A DNA stretch of 64,000 bases from contig NZ_JOFL01000019.1 of the NCBI RefSeq assembly GCF_000719265.1, positions 1 to 64,000 on the forward strand, given 5' to 3'. Of the stretch, positions 23,453 to 31,681 are shown piece after piece. The position numbers and the translations under genes were made by a program. This stretch comes from Streptomyces roseoverticillatus (GTDB lineage Bacteria > Actinomycetota > Actinomycetes > Streptomycetales > Streptomycetaceae). Each line of letters begins with the position of its first letter. The first letter of the stretch is position 1. The notes beneath the pieces are model-generated. The model worked only from the letters and a program-made list of their open reading frames with translations. It searched no databases and was not told the origin of the DNA.

Positions 23453-25972
23453 TCAGCGGCGCGACGCCATCCCCGTGCCCTTGGCCGCATCCAGGGCGTA
23501 CACGCAGCGGTCCTTGCTGCACGCGTACACCACGCCGCCCGCCGCAACCGGCGAGCCGGTGATCTCCCCGCCCGTGGCGAGCTTCCACCGCAGCTGGCCG
23601 CCCGCCGCGTCCACCGTGTAGAGACAGTGGTCGGCGGAGCCGAAGTGGATGCGGCCGTCGGCGATGACCGGGGAGCCCACCACGTCGCCGCCGGCGGCGA
23701 ACCGCCACTTCGGCGTGCCGGTGACCGCGTCGAGCGTGTAGAGCGCGCCGCCACTGCCCAGGTGGACAGAGCCCGCCGTCACCAGCACCGGCTCCGTGGA
23801 CTGCCGGGCCTCGGTGGCGATGCGCCAGCGGTCGCGGCCCGTGGCGGCGTCCAGGGCGTAGACGGTGCCCAGGTAGTCGGCGATGTAGACGCCGCCTCCG
23901 GTGACGGCGGGGCCGGGGGCGAAGGCCGGCGGGCTGAGGAACACGGCGGGCGCCTCGAAGCGCCAGCGCACGTCGCCGCGCGCCACGTCAATGGCCAGCA
24001 CGCGCGTGCCCGCGGCGACGTACACGACACCGTCGGGACCGGCCAGGAGCCGTACGGGCACGCCGCCGCAGGAGGCGGTGTCGCCCACCGGGTACGACCA
24101 GCGCTCGGCGCCGGTACGGGCTTCCAGGGCCCGCAGCCGGGCGTCGGCCCAGACGTAGACCACGCCGTCGTGGACGAGTGGCCCGCAGTCCGGCGTCTCG
24201 AAGTCGGTCTGGGCGCCGCCCATCTCCCACAGCAGCTCGCCATTGGCGGCCTCCCATGCCTGGACGCCGCCGCCGCGGGTGCCCGTGACGACGGTGCCGC
24301 GGTCGGCCCGCAGGGAGTAGACCCAGCCGTCGGTGGCGAGGCGCCAGCGCTCGGCGCCGTCGGTCGCGTCCAGGGCGTAGAGCGTGGGGCCGTCGGAAGC
24401 GTGGATGCGACCGTCGGTGACTGCCATCGCCCAGGCCACGTCGCGGGTCTTGAACTGGCGCCGCCCGGTGGCCACGTCGAGGGCGTGCACCTCGAACGAC
24501 GTGACGTACAGCAGCTCGCCGGCGACCGTGGGCGTGCCCCAGACGTCGTTGGACATGCGGAACCGCCAGGGCCGCCAACGCCCCTGGTCACCGGGCGCGT
24601 TGGTGGCCGCGTCGGCCGCGGGACCCGTCGCCTGGGCGGGGACGGCGGGGGCGGGAGCGGGCACTCCTGCCGGCGGGCGCACCCAGCCGGTCGCCGGACC
24701 GGTGCCCCCCGAGGAGTGCGAGTCCCGGCCGTCGGCGACCCGGGGACCCGGGCCGATGGGGACCTGCGAGCCCGCCAGCCGGACGGACGCGCCGTGCGCG
24801 GGCGGCGCCGGATAGCGGGCCGGAGGGGCGAGCGGAGCCGTACCGGCGCCGGCGCGGGAGTCGAGAGGGGCGCTCAGGCCGCCGCGCGGGTCGTGGCCGA
24901 CGGGCATCGGGGAGCGGCCCGTGCCGCGCCCGTCGCCCCAGGCGGGACCGCTGTGGGCACCAGGGCCCGACGGGTCGTAGGGGGGCGCGGGGGTGGGCTG
25001 CTGCGCGGGGCGCGGTGGGGCGGCGGCCCGGCCACGGCCTCCGGCGCGGCCCGTGGCGGCCGCCGCGGGCCGCTGCCCGGCACGGCGCTGCTCGATGAGC
25101 GAGACGGCGTTGTCCGGCAGCCAGGCGGAGGCCGTGCCGCTGTCGTCGCCCCCGCCTGAGGCGAAGAGGTGCGGGGCCAGCTCGGCCTGCAGATCGGCGG
25201 GGCTGGGCCGGTGCTCGGCGGCCATCTGCATGCACGAGTCGATCAGGGGCCGCAGCTCGTCGGGCAGGCCGCTCAGGTCGGGGCCCTCGCGGAGCAGCAT
25301 GAAGACGGTCTCCACGGGGTTCGCGCCGTGGAAGGGGGCGTGGCCGGTGGCCGCGAAGACGAGGGTGGAGCCGAGGGAGAAGATGTCGCTGGAGCCGGTG
25401 ACGCTGCGGGAGTCCCGCGCCTGCTCGGGCGACATGTAGGCGGGCGTGCCGACGGCGACGTTGGTCATCGTCAGCCGGGTGTTGGAGACGCCGGAGGCGA
25501 TGCCGAAGTCGATGACGCGCGGGCCGTCCTCCACGACCAGCACGTTCGACGGCTTCAGGTCGCGGTGGACGAGGCCGGCGCCGTGGATGGACTGCAGGGC
25601 CTCGGCGATGCCGGCCGCGAGCCAGCGCACGGCCTGGGCGGGCAGGGGCCCGCACTCGTTGACGATCTCCTCGAGGGAGGGCGCGGGCACGTACGCGGTG
25701 GCGAGCCACGGCACGGCGGCGCGCGGGTCGGCGTCGACGACGGCCGCGGTGTAGAAGCCGCTGACCGCGCGGGCCGCCTCCACCTCGCGGGTGAAGCGCA
25801 CCCTGAAGAGCTGATCCTCGGCGAGCTCCGTGCGCACCGTCTTGATCGCCACCCGCCGGCCGGACGCCGAGCGGGCGAGATAGACCAGCCCCATGCCACC
25901 GGCACCGAGTCGGCCGAGCACCTCGAACGGGCCGATCCGTCTCGGGTCGTGCTGCGTAAGCTGCTCCACCAC
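23453..25972 (-). CDS. AfsK-like serine/threonine protein kinase with PQQ beta-propeller
   Basis: An 839-residue protein. The N-terminal Hanks-type kinase spans residues 14-270: glycine loop [12 protein letters not shown], Lys in VAIKTV, catalytic [11 protein letters not shown] in VIDFGIAS and [11 protein letters not shown] proline/glycine-rich linker leads to about seven PQQ-like repeats ([13 protein letters not shown] type) at 470-835. AfsK of Streptomyces has this order and about 800 residues, and it phosphorylates AfsR. No transmembrane helix is evident. The start is GTG 25972, behind GGGAGG. The link to the AfsR-like protein 7 kb away is inference. Two DnaA-box-like 9-mers lie upstream. 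Confidence 0.9.
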   Translation of the reverse strand: MVEQLTQHDPRRIGPFEVLGRLGAGGMGLVYLARSASGRRVAIKTVRTELAEDQLFRVRFTREVEAARAVSGFYTAAVVDADPRAAVPWLATAYVPAPSLEEIVNECGPLPAQAVRWLAAGIAEALQSIHGAGLVHRDLKPSNVLVVEDGPRVIDFGIASGVSNTRLTMTNVAVGTPAYMSPEQARDSRSVTGSSDIFSLGSTLVFAATGHAPFHGANPVETVFMLLREGPDLSGLPDELRPLIDSCMQMAAEHRPSPADLQAELAPHLFASGGGDDSGTASAWLPDNAVSLIEQRRAGQRPAAAATGRAGGRGRAAAPPRPAQQPTPAPPYDPSGPGAHSGPAWGDGRGTGRSPMPVGHDPRGGLSAPLDSRAGAGTAPLAPPARYPAPPAHGASVRLAGSQVPIGPGPRVADGRDSHSSGGTGPATGWVRPPAGVPAPAPAVPAQATGPAADAATNAPGDQGRWRPWRFRMSNDVWGTPTVAGELLYVTSFEVHALDVATGRRQFKTRDVAWAMAVTDGRIHASDGPTLYALDATDGAERWRLATDGWVYSLRADRGTVVTGTRGGGVQAWEAANGELLWEMGGAQTDFETPDCGPLVHDGVVYVWADARLRALEARTGAERWSYPVGDTASCGGVPVRLLAGPDGVVYVAAGTRVLAIDVARGDVRWRFEAPAVFLSPPAFAPGPAVTGGGVYIADYLGTVYALDAATGRDRWRIATEARQSTEPVLVTAGSVHLGSGGALYTLDAVTGTPKWRFAAGGDVVGSPVIADGRIHFGSADHCLYTVDAAGGQLRWKLATGGEITGSPVAAGGVVYACSKDRCVYALDAAKGTGMASRR

Positions 25973-26461
25973 TGACCTGCCACCTCCCCGTCGGGGCTTG
26001 AAGGGTTTCAGCCCCGTGCAGCGTCTCACCGCGAATTATCCCGGGGTACGCATGCTGATTCTTCCTGGCGAACGACGCGGTGGCGAAACCGGGTCGCGCT
26101 TCACCTTCTCTCCACCACATGCGGAACGACTCGTCCCGCGCCTCCTACCCCCGCTTCCCGTGCGTGACCCGCCGCCGTCCCCGGGAACTTCCGCCATGCC
26201 CCGCGGGGTGTGTCACGACTGCCACCGTAGCGGGCGGAGGGGGTCTTCCGGCGGGCCTGTGGACAACCGTGCGAAGGGTCTCCGGTGAGCATTGTCCACA
26301 GGCTGTTGATAAGAGGATTCACCGGTACGGGCCAATCCCCGGCGATCTTCCAAGAGTCCCCCGCAACCCCTCTGAGCTGGCCTTACACCCCACTTCAGAC
26401 CCCTGCCCCCATTTGCATGCGGCCGGATCGCGCTCCGATCACCCCTCGGTAAGCTGACGGC
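25973..26461. other. 489 bp divergent gap between the AfsK-like kinase and tetR
   Basis: No gene is seen here. The gap holds two inverted 9-mers matching the Streptomyces DnaA box and, at its right end, a variant of the cluster operator that overlaps the tetR start. Confidence 0.6.
26258..26300. promoter_or_regulatory. pair of inverted DnaA-box-like 9-mers
   Basis: TGTGGACAA (26258-26266) and TTGTCCACA (26292-26300) are inverted exact copies of the preferred Streptomyces DnaA box, 34 bp apart. GTTGATAA follows. They lie upstream of the AfsK-like kinase. DnaA binding is inferred from sequence only. Confidence 0.5.
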
Positions 26462-26468
26462 ATGACAG
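26454..26468. promoter_or_regulatory. TetR-type operator variant L over the tetR start (CTGACGGCATGACAG)
   Basis: Nine of ten arm positions match CTGAC-N5-GTCAG, the exception being GACAG. It contains the ATG of the TetR gene itself. If bound, it would give direct autorepression. The mismatch and coding overlap make this uncertain. Confidence 0.45.
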
Positions 26469-27109
26469 GACAAGTACGCACCGTCGACGGCCGCGTGGCC
26501 GGTCGGCGCGGCCAGGCGACGCGGCAGAAGCTGCTCGACTGCCTCAGCGAAATGCTCAGCTCCTCTCCCTACCGCGACGTCAAGGTCATCGACGTCGCCC
26601 GCAAGGCCGGCACCTCGCCCGCGACCTTCTACCAGTACTTCCCGGACGTCGAGGGCGCCGTCCTCGAGATCGCCGAGGAGATGGCGAAGGAGGGCGCGGG
26701 CCTGACCGGGCTCGTCGCCGGGCGGTCCTGGGTCGGCAAGTCCGGCTGGCAGGCCGCCGAGGAGCTCGTGGACGGCTTCCTCGGGTTCTGGCGCAAGCAC
26801 GACGCCATCCTCCGGGTGGTCGACCTCGGGGCGGCCGAGGGCGACAAGCGGTTCTACAAGATCCGCATGAAGATCCTCAACGCCGTCACCAGCTCCCTCA
26901 CGGACTCCGTCAAGGAGCTCCAGTCCAAGGGCAAGCTGGACAAGGACGTGAACCCCGCGGCGATCGCCGGGTCGCTCGTCGCCATGCTCGCCGCGGTGGC
27001 CTCGCACCAGAAGGGCTTCCAGAGCTGGGGCGTCAAGCAGGCCGAGCTCAAGCCGAACCTGGCCCTCCTCGTCCACCTGGGCATCACGGGCAAGAAGCCG
27101 ACGAAGTAG
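26462..27109 (+). CDS. TetR/AcrR-family regulator, candidate regulator of the catabolic cluster
   Basis: A 215-residue one-domain repressor. The TetR helix-turn-helix is at about residues 20-66 (VIDVARKAGTSPATFYQYF is the recognition region), followed by an all-helical ligand domain. It is the only TetR gene in the window and sits between catabolic units that carry the same 15 bp inverted repeat. A variant copy of that repeat overlaps its own start. TetR proteins of this size in such clusters commonly respond to acyl-CoA thioesters; the ligand here is unknown. I chose ATG 26462; no strong ribosome-binding site is visible, so a leaderless or shorter form is possible. Confidence 0.9.
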   Translation: MTGQVRTVDGRVAGRRGQATRQKLLDCLSEMLSSSPYRDVKVIDVARKAGTSPATFYQYFPDVEGAVLEIAEEMAKEGAGLTGLVAGRSWVGKSGWQAAEELVDGFLGFWRKHDAILRVVDLGAAEGDKRFYKIRMKILNAVTSSLTDSVKELQSKGKLDKDVNPAAIAGSLVAMLAAVASHQKGFQSWGVKQAELKPNLALLVHLGITGKKPTK

Positions 27110-27184
27110 CGTCCGGCGGCTTCCAGCGCACTCCGGCACCTCGTACGTCTGCGCGTCCGTACCCCTGCACGTCCTGTCATCGCA

Positions 27185-27226
27185 GCGGCGGGCCCCCACC
27201 GGCCGGGCCCGGAGGGGGCCCGCCGC
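27185..27226. terminator. bidirectional terminator between tetR and the deazaflavin-type reductase
   Basis: GCGGCGGGCCCCC pairs perfectly with GGGGGCCCGCCGC around a 16-base GC-rich loop. TTTT follows on the plus side. It sits between convergent genes. Confidence 0.8.
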
Positions 27227-27270
27227 CGTGATTTTCAACGGCTACGTCATTTTCACCGGCTACCGGCCGG

Positions 27271-27768
27271 TCACCGCCGCTCCAGCCGGAACAGCCGGAT
27301 CTCCCGTTCCACGCGCGCCTGGTAGCGCGCGTACGGCGGCCAGAACGCCACCACGCCCGCCCACGCGGCCTCCCGCTCGGCGCCGCGCAGCAGCCTCGCC
27401 CGCACCGGCACGTCACTCCCCTTCCAGCTGATCTCCGCCTCCGGGTGCGCCAGCAGGTTCGCCGACCACGCAGGGTGACCCGGGCGCCCGAAGTTGCTCC
27501 CCACGAGCACCCATGCGACCGGCGCGCCCCTCGGGCCCTCCGGCATGCAGGCGAGCGGCGTGCGCCGCGGCAGTCCGGTACGGGCACCCGTCGACGTGAG
27601 CACCAGGCCGGGCAGCAGGCGATTGCTGAGCAGCGTCCTGCCGCCCGTCAGCCGGTGCACCGCGCGGTCCAGGGCCGGGACGCAGTGCGGCGCGATCCTC
27701 GCGAACGTGCGGGTCGACGAGACCCGCTGCACCATGCGCTCCACGCGCTCCGCCGCGGCGGCCTTCAC
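27271..27768 (-). CDS. deazaflavin (F420)-dependent nitroreductase-family protein
   Basis: A 165-residue split-barrel protein of the Ddn/F420 family, with LVLTSTGARTGLPRRTPL and GSNFGRPGHPAWSANL segments, which are diagnostic of that family. Members use F420H2 to reduce enones, quinones or nitro groups. The start is GTG 27768, which overlaps the stop of the upstream acyl-CoA dehydrogenase gene as GTGA, so the two are translationally coupled and share operator D. A reductive step on an unsaturated ring or chain is a reasonable guess. Confidence 0.88.
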   Translation of the reverse strand: MKAAAAERVERMVQRVSSTRTFARIAPHCVPALDRAVHRLTGGRTLLSNRLLPGLVLTSTGARTGLPRRTPLACMPEGPRGAPVAWVLVGSNFGRPGHPAWSANLLAHPEAEISWKGSDVPVRARLLRGAEREAAWAGVVAFWPPYARYQARVEREIRLFRLERR

Positions 27769-29033
27769 GGGGCCACCGCTTCCCGGTCCGTCCGCCCGGC
27801 AAACAGGCCTGCGAGATCCGCGGCCCGGGCCCGCAGCCGGTCCGGGGGCCCGAAGAGCAGGCCGTCCGAAGCAGCCCGTTTGAAGTACAGCTGGACGTCG
27901 TGCTCCCACGTCACCCCGATACCTCCATGAAGCTGGACGGCCTCCGCGGCCACCGACTGCAACGTCTCCAGGGCCTGCGCGAGGGCGACCCCTGCGTCTC
28001 CCGCGTCCCCGCCGGATCCGCCCGAGGCGCGCGAGCCGCCCGAGCCGTCGCCCGGCGCGGCGGGCGCCGCCTCCCCAGCCGCCCATGCCGCGTAGTAGGC
28101 GGCAGAACGCGCGGCCTGCACGGACACGTACAGGTCGGCCAGACGGTGCTTGACGGCCTGGAAGGACCCGATCGGCCGCCCGAACTGCTCACGCGTCCGC
28201 ACGTGTTCGATTGTTCGCTCCAGCGCCCGGTCCGCCGCGCCAACGGCCTCCGCGGCCAGCATCGCCGCGACGCTCGTGCCCAGCCGGGCCAGCGCCTCCG
28301 GCACCCCGCCGTCCGCGCCGCCGAGAAGGTCGGCCTCCGCGTCCCGTAACTCGACACAGGCCTGCGGCCGCGTCTCATCCAGGGCGGTCAGGCGCGTACG
28401 GCGCACCCCTCGGGCCACGCCGGGCCGCAGGACAAACAGCAGCGTGCGGCCGCGCACGTACCCGCCCGCCCGCGCAGCCACCAGCAGCAGCCCCGCGCTG
28501 TGCCCGTCGAGGACCTGCGCGGCCTCCCCGTACAGCCGCCAGCCCTGCCCCTCCCCCGCCTGCCGCGCCTGTATGCCGCCGGTCCTGCTGCCCCCGGCCC
28601 ACGCGCCGTCCGGGGGCCCGGTGAGGCCGAGCGCCGCGGGGAGCGAGGCGCAGGGCAGCGCGAGGGCCCCTGTCAGCTCGCCGGAGGCGATACGGGGCAG
28701 CAGTTCGGTGCGCTGGGCGCGCGTGCCCAGCGCGGCGATCAGAGGGGCCACGAGACCCGCCGTGGCGAACAGCGGGGACGGCAGCAGCGCCCGGCCCGTC
28801 TCCTCGCAGGCGAGTGCGAGCTCCGTGGGGCCGCAGCCCACGCCTCCGTAGTGCCGCTCGACGGCCAGCCCGGGCAGCCCCAGCTGTTCGGCCAGCTGCC
28901 GCCACAGCGTCGCGTCGTGGCCGGCCCGGGTGCGGACGGCGGCCCGGAGCTCCTCCGGCCCGCAGCGCTTGAGCAGCAGCTCGCGCAGGGTGCGCCGGAT
29001 CTCGCCCTGCTCCTGGGTGAACGCGGCGTCCAT
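27765..29033 (-). CDS. acyl-CoA dehydrogenase (FadE-like) 1
   Basis: A 422-residue flavoenzyme-like protein of the acyl-CoA dehydrogenase superfamily. The C-terminal motif REQFGRPIGSFQAVKHRLADLYV and the segment VQLHGGIGVTWEHDVQLYFKRA are typical. The middle domain is divergent and a glycine/serine-rich loop is inserted near residue 345. Actinobacterial steroid-type enzymes form alpha2beta2 tetramers from two genes, and divergent members such as this are often the non-catalytic partner. ATG 29033 has GGGAGGG 8 nt upstream. Operator D lies 20 bp upstream. Confidence 0.9.
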   Translation of the reverse strand: MDAAFTQEQGEIRRTLRELLLKRCGPEELRAAVRTRAGHDATLWRQLAEQLGLPGLAVERHYGGVGCGPTELALACEETGRALLPSPLFATAGLVAPLIAALGTRAQRTELLPRIASGELTGALALPCASLPAALGLTGPPDGAWAGGSRTGGIQARQAGEGQGWRLYGEAAQVLDGHSAGLLLVAARAGGYVRGRTLLFVLRPGVARGVRRTRLTALDETRPQACVELRDAEADLLGGADGGVPEALARLGTSVAAMLAAEAVGAADRALERTIEHVRTREQFGRPIGSFQAVKHRLADLYVSVQAARSAAYYAAWAAGEAAPAAPGDGSGGSRASGGSGGDAGDAGVALAQALETLQSVAAEAVQLHGGIGVTWEHDVQLYFKRAASDGLLFGPPDRLRARAADLAGLFAGRTDREAVAP

Positions 29034-29053
29034 GGACAACACCCTCCCGGGAT

Positions 29054-29068
29054 CTGACGGGCCGTCAT
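29054..29068. promoter_or_regulatory. TetR-type operator site D (CTGACGGGCCGTCAT)
   Basis: A 13 bp perfect dyad TGACGGGCCGTCA, with one mismatch to the outer consensus. It lies 20 bp upstream of the acyl-CoA dehydrogenase start, in a divergent gap shared with site E. Confidence 0.75.
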
Positions 29069-29103
29069 CTTAAGTCCGGCAACCCGACTTTCCCAGCCCT
29101 TAT

Positions 29104-29118
29104 CTGATGTAGCGTCAG
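29104..29118. promoter_or_regulatory. TetR-type operator site E (CTGATGTAGCGTCAG)
   Basis: Nine of ten arm bases match. It ends only 3 bp before the ATG of the thiolase-fold gene, so binding there would block initiation or elongation. Its centre is 50 bp from that of site D. Confidence 0.7.
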
Positions 29119-29121
29119 TTC

Positions 29122-30312
29122 ATGGCTGCTGTCCGCACGGCTGTCCGCCGCACCCGCAGGGTCGCCGTCGTCGGCGTCGCGCTCTCGGACTGCGGGCGGG
29201 TCGACTCCGCCACGCCCTACGACCTGCACGCGCAGGCGGCCCGGCGCGCCCTCGCCGACTCCGGGCTCGCCAAGGCCTCCGTCGACGGCCTCGCCTCCGC
29301 CGGGCTGGGCACCCTGGCCCCCATGGAGATCGCCGACCACCTGGGGCTGCGTCCCGCATGGGCCGACTCGACCTCGGTCGGCGGCGCGACCTGGGAGGTC
29401 ATGGCGGCCCACGCCGCCGACGCCATCGCCGCAGGCCACGCGAACGTCGTCCTTCTGGTCTACGGCTCCACCGCCCGCGCCGACCTCAAAGCGGGCCGCC
29501 GCACCGCCGGACTCTCCCTGGGCACGCGCGGCCCGCTGCAGTTCGAGGCGCCGTACGGGCACACGCTCATCGCCAAGTACGCCATGGCCGCACGCCGCCA
29601 CATGCACGAGTACGGCACCACCCTTCAACAGTTTGCCGACATCGCCGTTCAAACCCGCGCCAACGCCTTTCATAATCCGCACGCCATGTACCGCGACCCG
29701 ATCACCATCGACGACGTCCTGGACGGCCCGGTGATCGCCGACCCGTTCACCAAGCTCCAGTGCTGCATCCGGTCCGACGGCGGGTGCGCCGTCCTGCTCG
29801 CGGGCGAGGACTACACCGCGGACGCCGCCCGCCCGCCGGTGTGGGTGCTGGGCGCCGGTACGGCCGTGTCCCACACGTCGATGTCGGAGTGGGAGGACTT
29901 CACCGTCTCCCCCGCCGCGCGCTCAGGACGCCTGGCCTTCGAGCGCGCGGGGGTCACCCCCGCTGAGGTGGACGTGGCCGAGCTGTACGACGCGTTCACC
30001 TATATGACGCTGGTGACCCTGGAGGACCTCGGCTTCTGCGCCAAGGGCGAGGGCGGCGCCTTCGTGGAGCACGGCAGGCTCACCGTCGGCGGCGGGCTGC
30101 CGGTCAACACCGACGGCGGCGGCCTCTCCGCCTGCCACCCCGGGATGCGGGGCCTGTTCCTCCTGGTCGAGGCCGTACGGCAGCTACGGGGCGAGGCCGA
30201 GGCGGGCCGCCAGGTCCGCAGGCGGGACGGAGAGCTCCCGAGAGTCGCCGTGGCCTCGGGCACGGGCGGCTGGTTCTGCTCCGCTGGGACACTGATCCTG
30301 GCGCGCGACTGA
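29122..30312 (+). CDS. thiolase-fold lipid-transfer protein (Ltp2-like) 2
   Basis: A 396-residue paralogue of the protein at 20773. It shares RRHMHEYGTTLQQFADIA, DVAELYDAFTYM, the FCAKGEGGAFVE region and LPVNTDGGGLSACHPG. It is probably the aldolase-type subunit acting with the DUF35 protein encoded at 30998-31522 on the other strand. ATG 29122 has no ribosome-binding site and follows operator E directly, so the transcript may be leaderless. If not, a shorter start downstream must be used, but the conserved VAVVGVALSD strand argues for this one. Confidence 0.88.
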   Translation: MAAVRTAVRRTRRVAVVGVALSDCGRVDSATPYDLHAQAARRALADSGLAKASVDGLASAGLGTLAPMEIADHLGLRPAWADSTSVGGATWEVMAAHAADAIAAGHANVVLLVYGSTARADLKAGRRTAGLSLGTRGPLQFEAPYGHTLIAKYAMAARRHMHEYGTTLQQFADIAVQTRANAFHNPHAMYRDPITIDDVLDGPVIADPFTKLQCCIRSDGGCAVLLAGEDYTADAARPPVWVLGAGTAVSHTSMSEWEDFTVSPAARSGRLAFERAGVTPAEVDVAELYDAFTYMTLVTLEDLGFCAKGEGGAFVEHGRLTVGGGLPVNTDGGGLSACHPGMRGLFLLVEAVRQLRGEAEAGRQVRRRDGELPRVAVASGTGGWFCSAGTLILARD

Positions 30313-30359
30313 GCGCGCCCGTCGCGCGGGCCCCTCACCTCACCCGGTTGGATGGCCCC

Positions 30360-31055
30360 ATGAGCGACGCCGACGCATCGGACGACACCCGTCAGCAGGA
30401 CTTCCGCACCCTCCTGCGCTCCCTCCCCGTGTGGGACACGGAGCTGCCGCACTTCGACCCCGCCACCGCCCCCGCCGACCCGCTGCCCCTCTTCCAGCAG
30501 TGGCTGTCCGAGGCGGCCGCCGCCGGGTCCCCGGAGCCGCACACGATGACGCTCGCCACCGCGGACGCCACCGGCCGCCCCTCCGTGCGGACCCTGATGC
30601 TCCACGACGCCGACGAACACGGCTGGCACTTCGCCACCCACCGCACGAGCCGCAAGGGCCGCGAGCTGGCCGCACGGCCGGAGGCGGCGCTGGGCTTCTA
30701 CTGGCCGGCGGTCGGCCGTCAGGTCCGCGTCCAGGGCACGGTGACGGCCGCGGGCGCCGAGGAAAGCCGGGCGGACCTGGCGAAGCGGTCCACGGGCGCG
30801 CTGGCGGCAGCGCTCGTGGGCAGGCAGAGCGAGGTGCTCTCCTCGTACGAGGAGCTGGAGCGGGCTTCGGACGCGGCCTGGGAGCGGGCCAGCCGCGAGC
30901 CGGACGCTCCGGTCGGCAGCTGGACGCTCTACGTCCTGCAGGCGCAGGAGGTCGAGTTCTTCCAGGGTGACGCCCGGCGCCGCCACGTGCGCCTGAACTA
31001 CCGCCGCAGCCCGTCCGCGGAGAGCGGCTGGGCCACCGAGCTGCTCTGGCCCTGA
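30360..31055 (+). CDS. PdxH/PhzG-type FMN-dependent pyridoxine phosphate oxidase family protein
   Basis: A protein of about 231 residues with the pyridoxamine phosphate oxidase split-barrel. FMN-binding segments VRTLMLHDADEHGWHFATHRTSRKGREL and GFYWPAVGRQVRVQGTV are clear, and the C-terminal dimerisation region ends RHVRLNYRR. It could be a PdxH isoform or a PhzG-like oxidase with another substrate. ATG 30360 is preferred to TTG 30348. Its last 58 bp overlap the 3' end of the DUF35 gene on the opposite strand. It follows the thiolase gene by 47 bp and is probably co-transcribed. Confidence 0.88.
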   Translation: MSDADASDDTRQQDFRTLLRSLPVWDTELPHFDPATAPADPLPLFQQWLSEAAAAGSPEPHTMTLATADATGRPSVRTLMLHDADEHGWHFATHRTSRKGRELAARPEAALGFYWPAVGRQVRVQGTVTAAGAEESRADLAKRSTGALAAALVGRQSEVLSSYEELERASDAAWERASREPDAPVGSWTLYVLQAQEVEFFQGDARRRHVRLNYRRSPSAESGWATELLWP

Positions 31056-31522
31056 GCGGGGGCCGGGACGAGTGTGAAGACCGGCACGGAAAGGGGTGGC
31101 CGCCCTGCCGGCAGCGCCCCTTCCAGTATCCGGAAGGTGACGGTGAGCGGCATACCGATGCGCAGTTCGCCCTCCTCGCAGCCGACTATTTCGGTCATCA
31201 TCCGCGGGCCTTCGGCGAGGTCCACCACGGCCGCCGTGTAGGGCAGCCGTCCGCCGAAGGGCGGCAGGTCGTTCACATGGACCACTGACCAGGTGTAGAG
31301 CACGGCACGGCCGCTCGCCGCCTCCCAGACGACGTCCTCGCTCCAGCAGCGCGGGCAGAACTCCCGGGGATAGTGGTGCGCCTGCCCGCAGCCGGCCGCG
31401 CGGCACCGGCGCACGAGCAGCCGGCCCCGGCCCGCCGCCTCCCAGTAGGGACGGGTGAAGGCGTCGGCTTCCGGAACGTCGAATCGCGGCACGGTCGGCG
31501 CAGGCGGCCGATTCGCATGCAA
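30998..31522 (-). CDS. DUF35 OB-fold/zinc-ribbon protein 2
   Basis: A 174-residue paralogue of the protein at 21974. It has a zinc ribbon (CRAAGC and CPRC), then the OB-fold with VLYTWSVVHVNDLPPFGGRLPY and PLTVTFRI. It is the likely CoA-binding partner of the second thiolase-fold protein. The start appears to be TTG 31522, with AAGGGGG 9 nt upstream; GTG at codon 11 is the alternative. It is divergent from the NDP-forming synthetase gene, and the gap carries two perfect operators. Its 3' end overlaps the convergent PdxH-like gene. Confidence 0.88.
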   Translation of the reverse strand: MHANRPPAPTVPRFDVPEADAFTRPYWEAAGRGRLLVRRCRAAGCGQAHHYPREFCPRCWSEDVVWEAASGRAVLYTWSVVHVNDLPPFGGRLPYTAAVVDLAEGPRMMTEIVGCEEGELRIGMPLTVTFRILEGALPAGRPPLSVPVFTLVPAPAQGQSSSVAQPLSADGLRR

Positions 31523-31607
31523 TGCCTCAACCCCCTTGCATTTCCGGGCCCCTTTCCGGGCATCAGCCCTGCCCCGGCCCTCCGTTTGTTTGCCCGCAGC
31601 GCCATTC

Positions 31608-31622
31608 CTGACAGAACGTCAG
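31608..31622. promoter_or_regulatory. TetR-type operator site F (CTGACAGAACGTCAG)
   Basis: A perfect copy in the divergent DUF35/synthetase gap. Its centre is 24 bp from that of site G, so two dimers could sit side by side about two helical turns apart. Confidence 0.8.
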
Positions 31623-31631
31623 ATCTGTAGC

Positions 31632-31646
31632 CTGACTATACGTCAG
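31632..31646. promoter_or_regulatory. TetR-type operator site G (CTGACTATACGTCAG)
   Basis: A perfect copy 35 bp upstream of the acyl-CoA synthetase ATG. The spacer TATAC could form part of a -10 element. Confidence 0.8.
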
Positions 31647-31681
31647 CTTGTCGGCCATTTAGCAGGAGTGGACGAGACACG

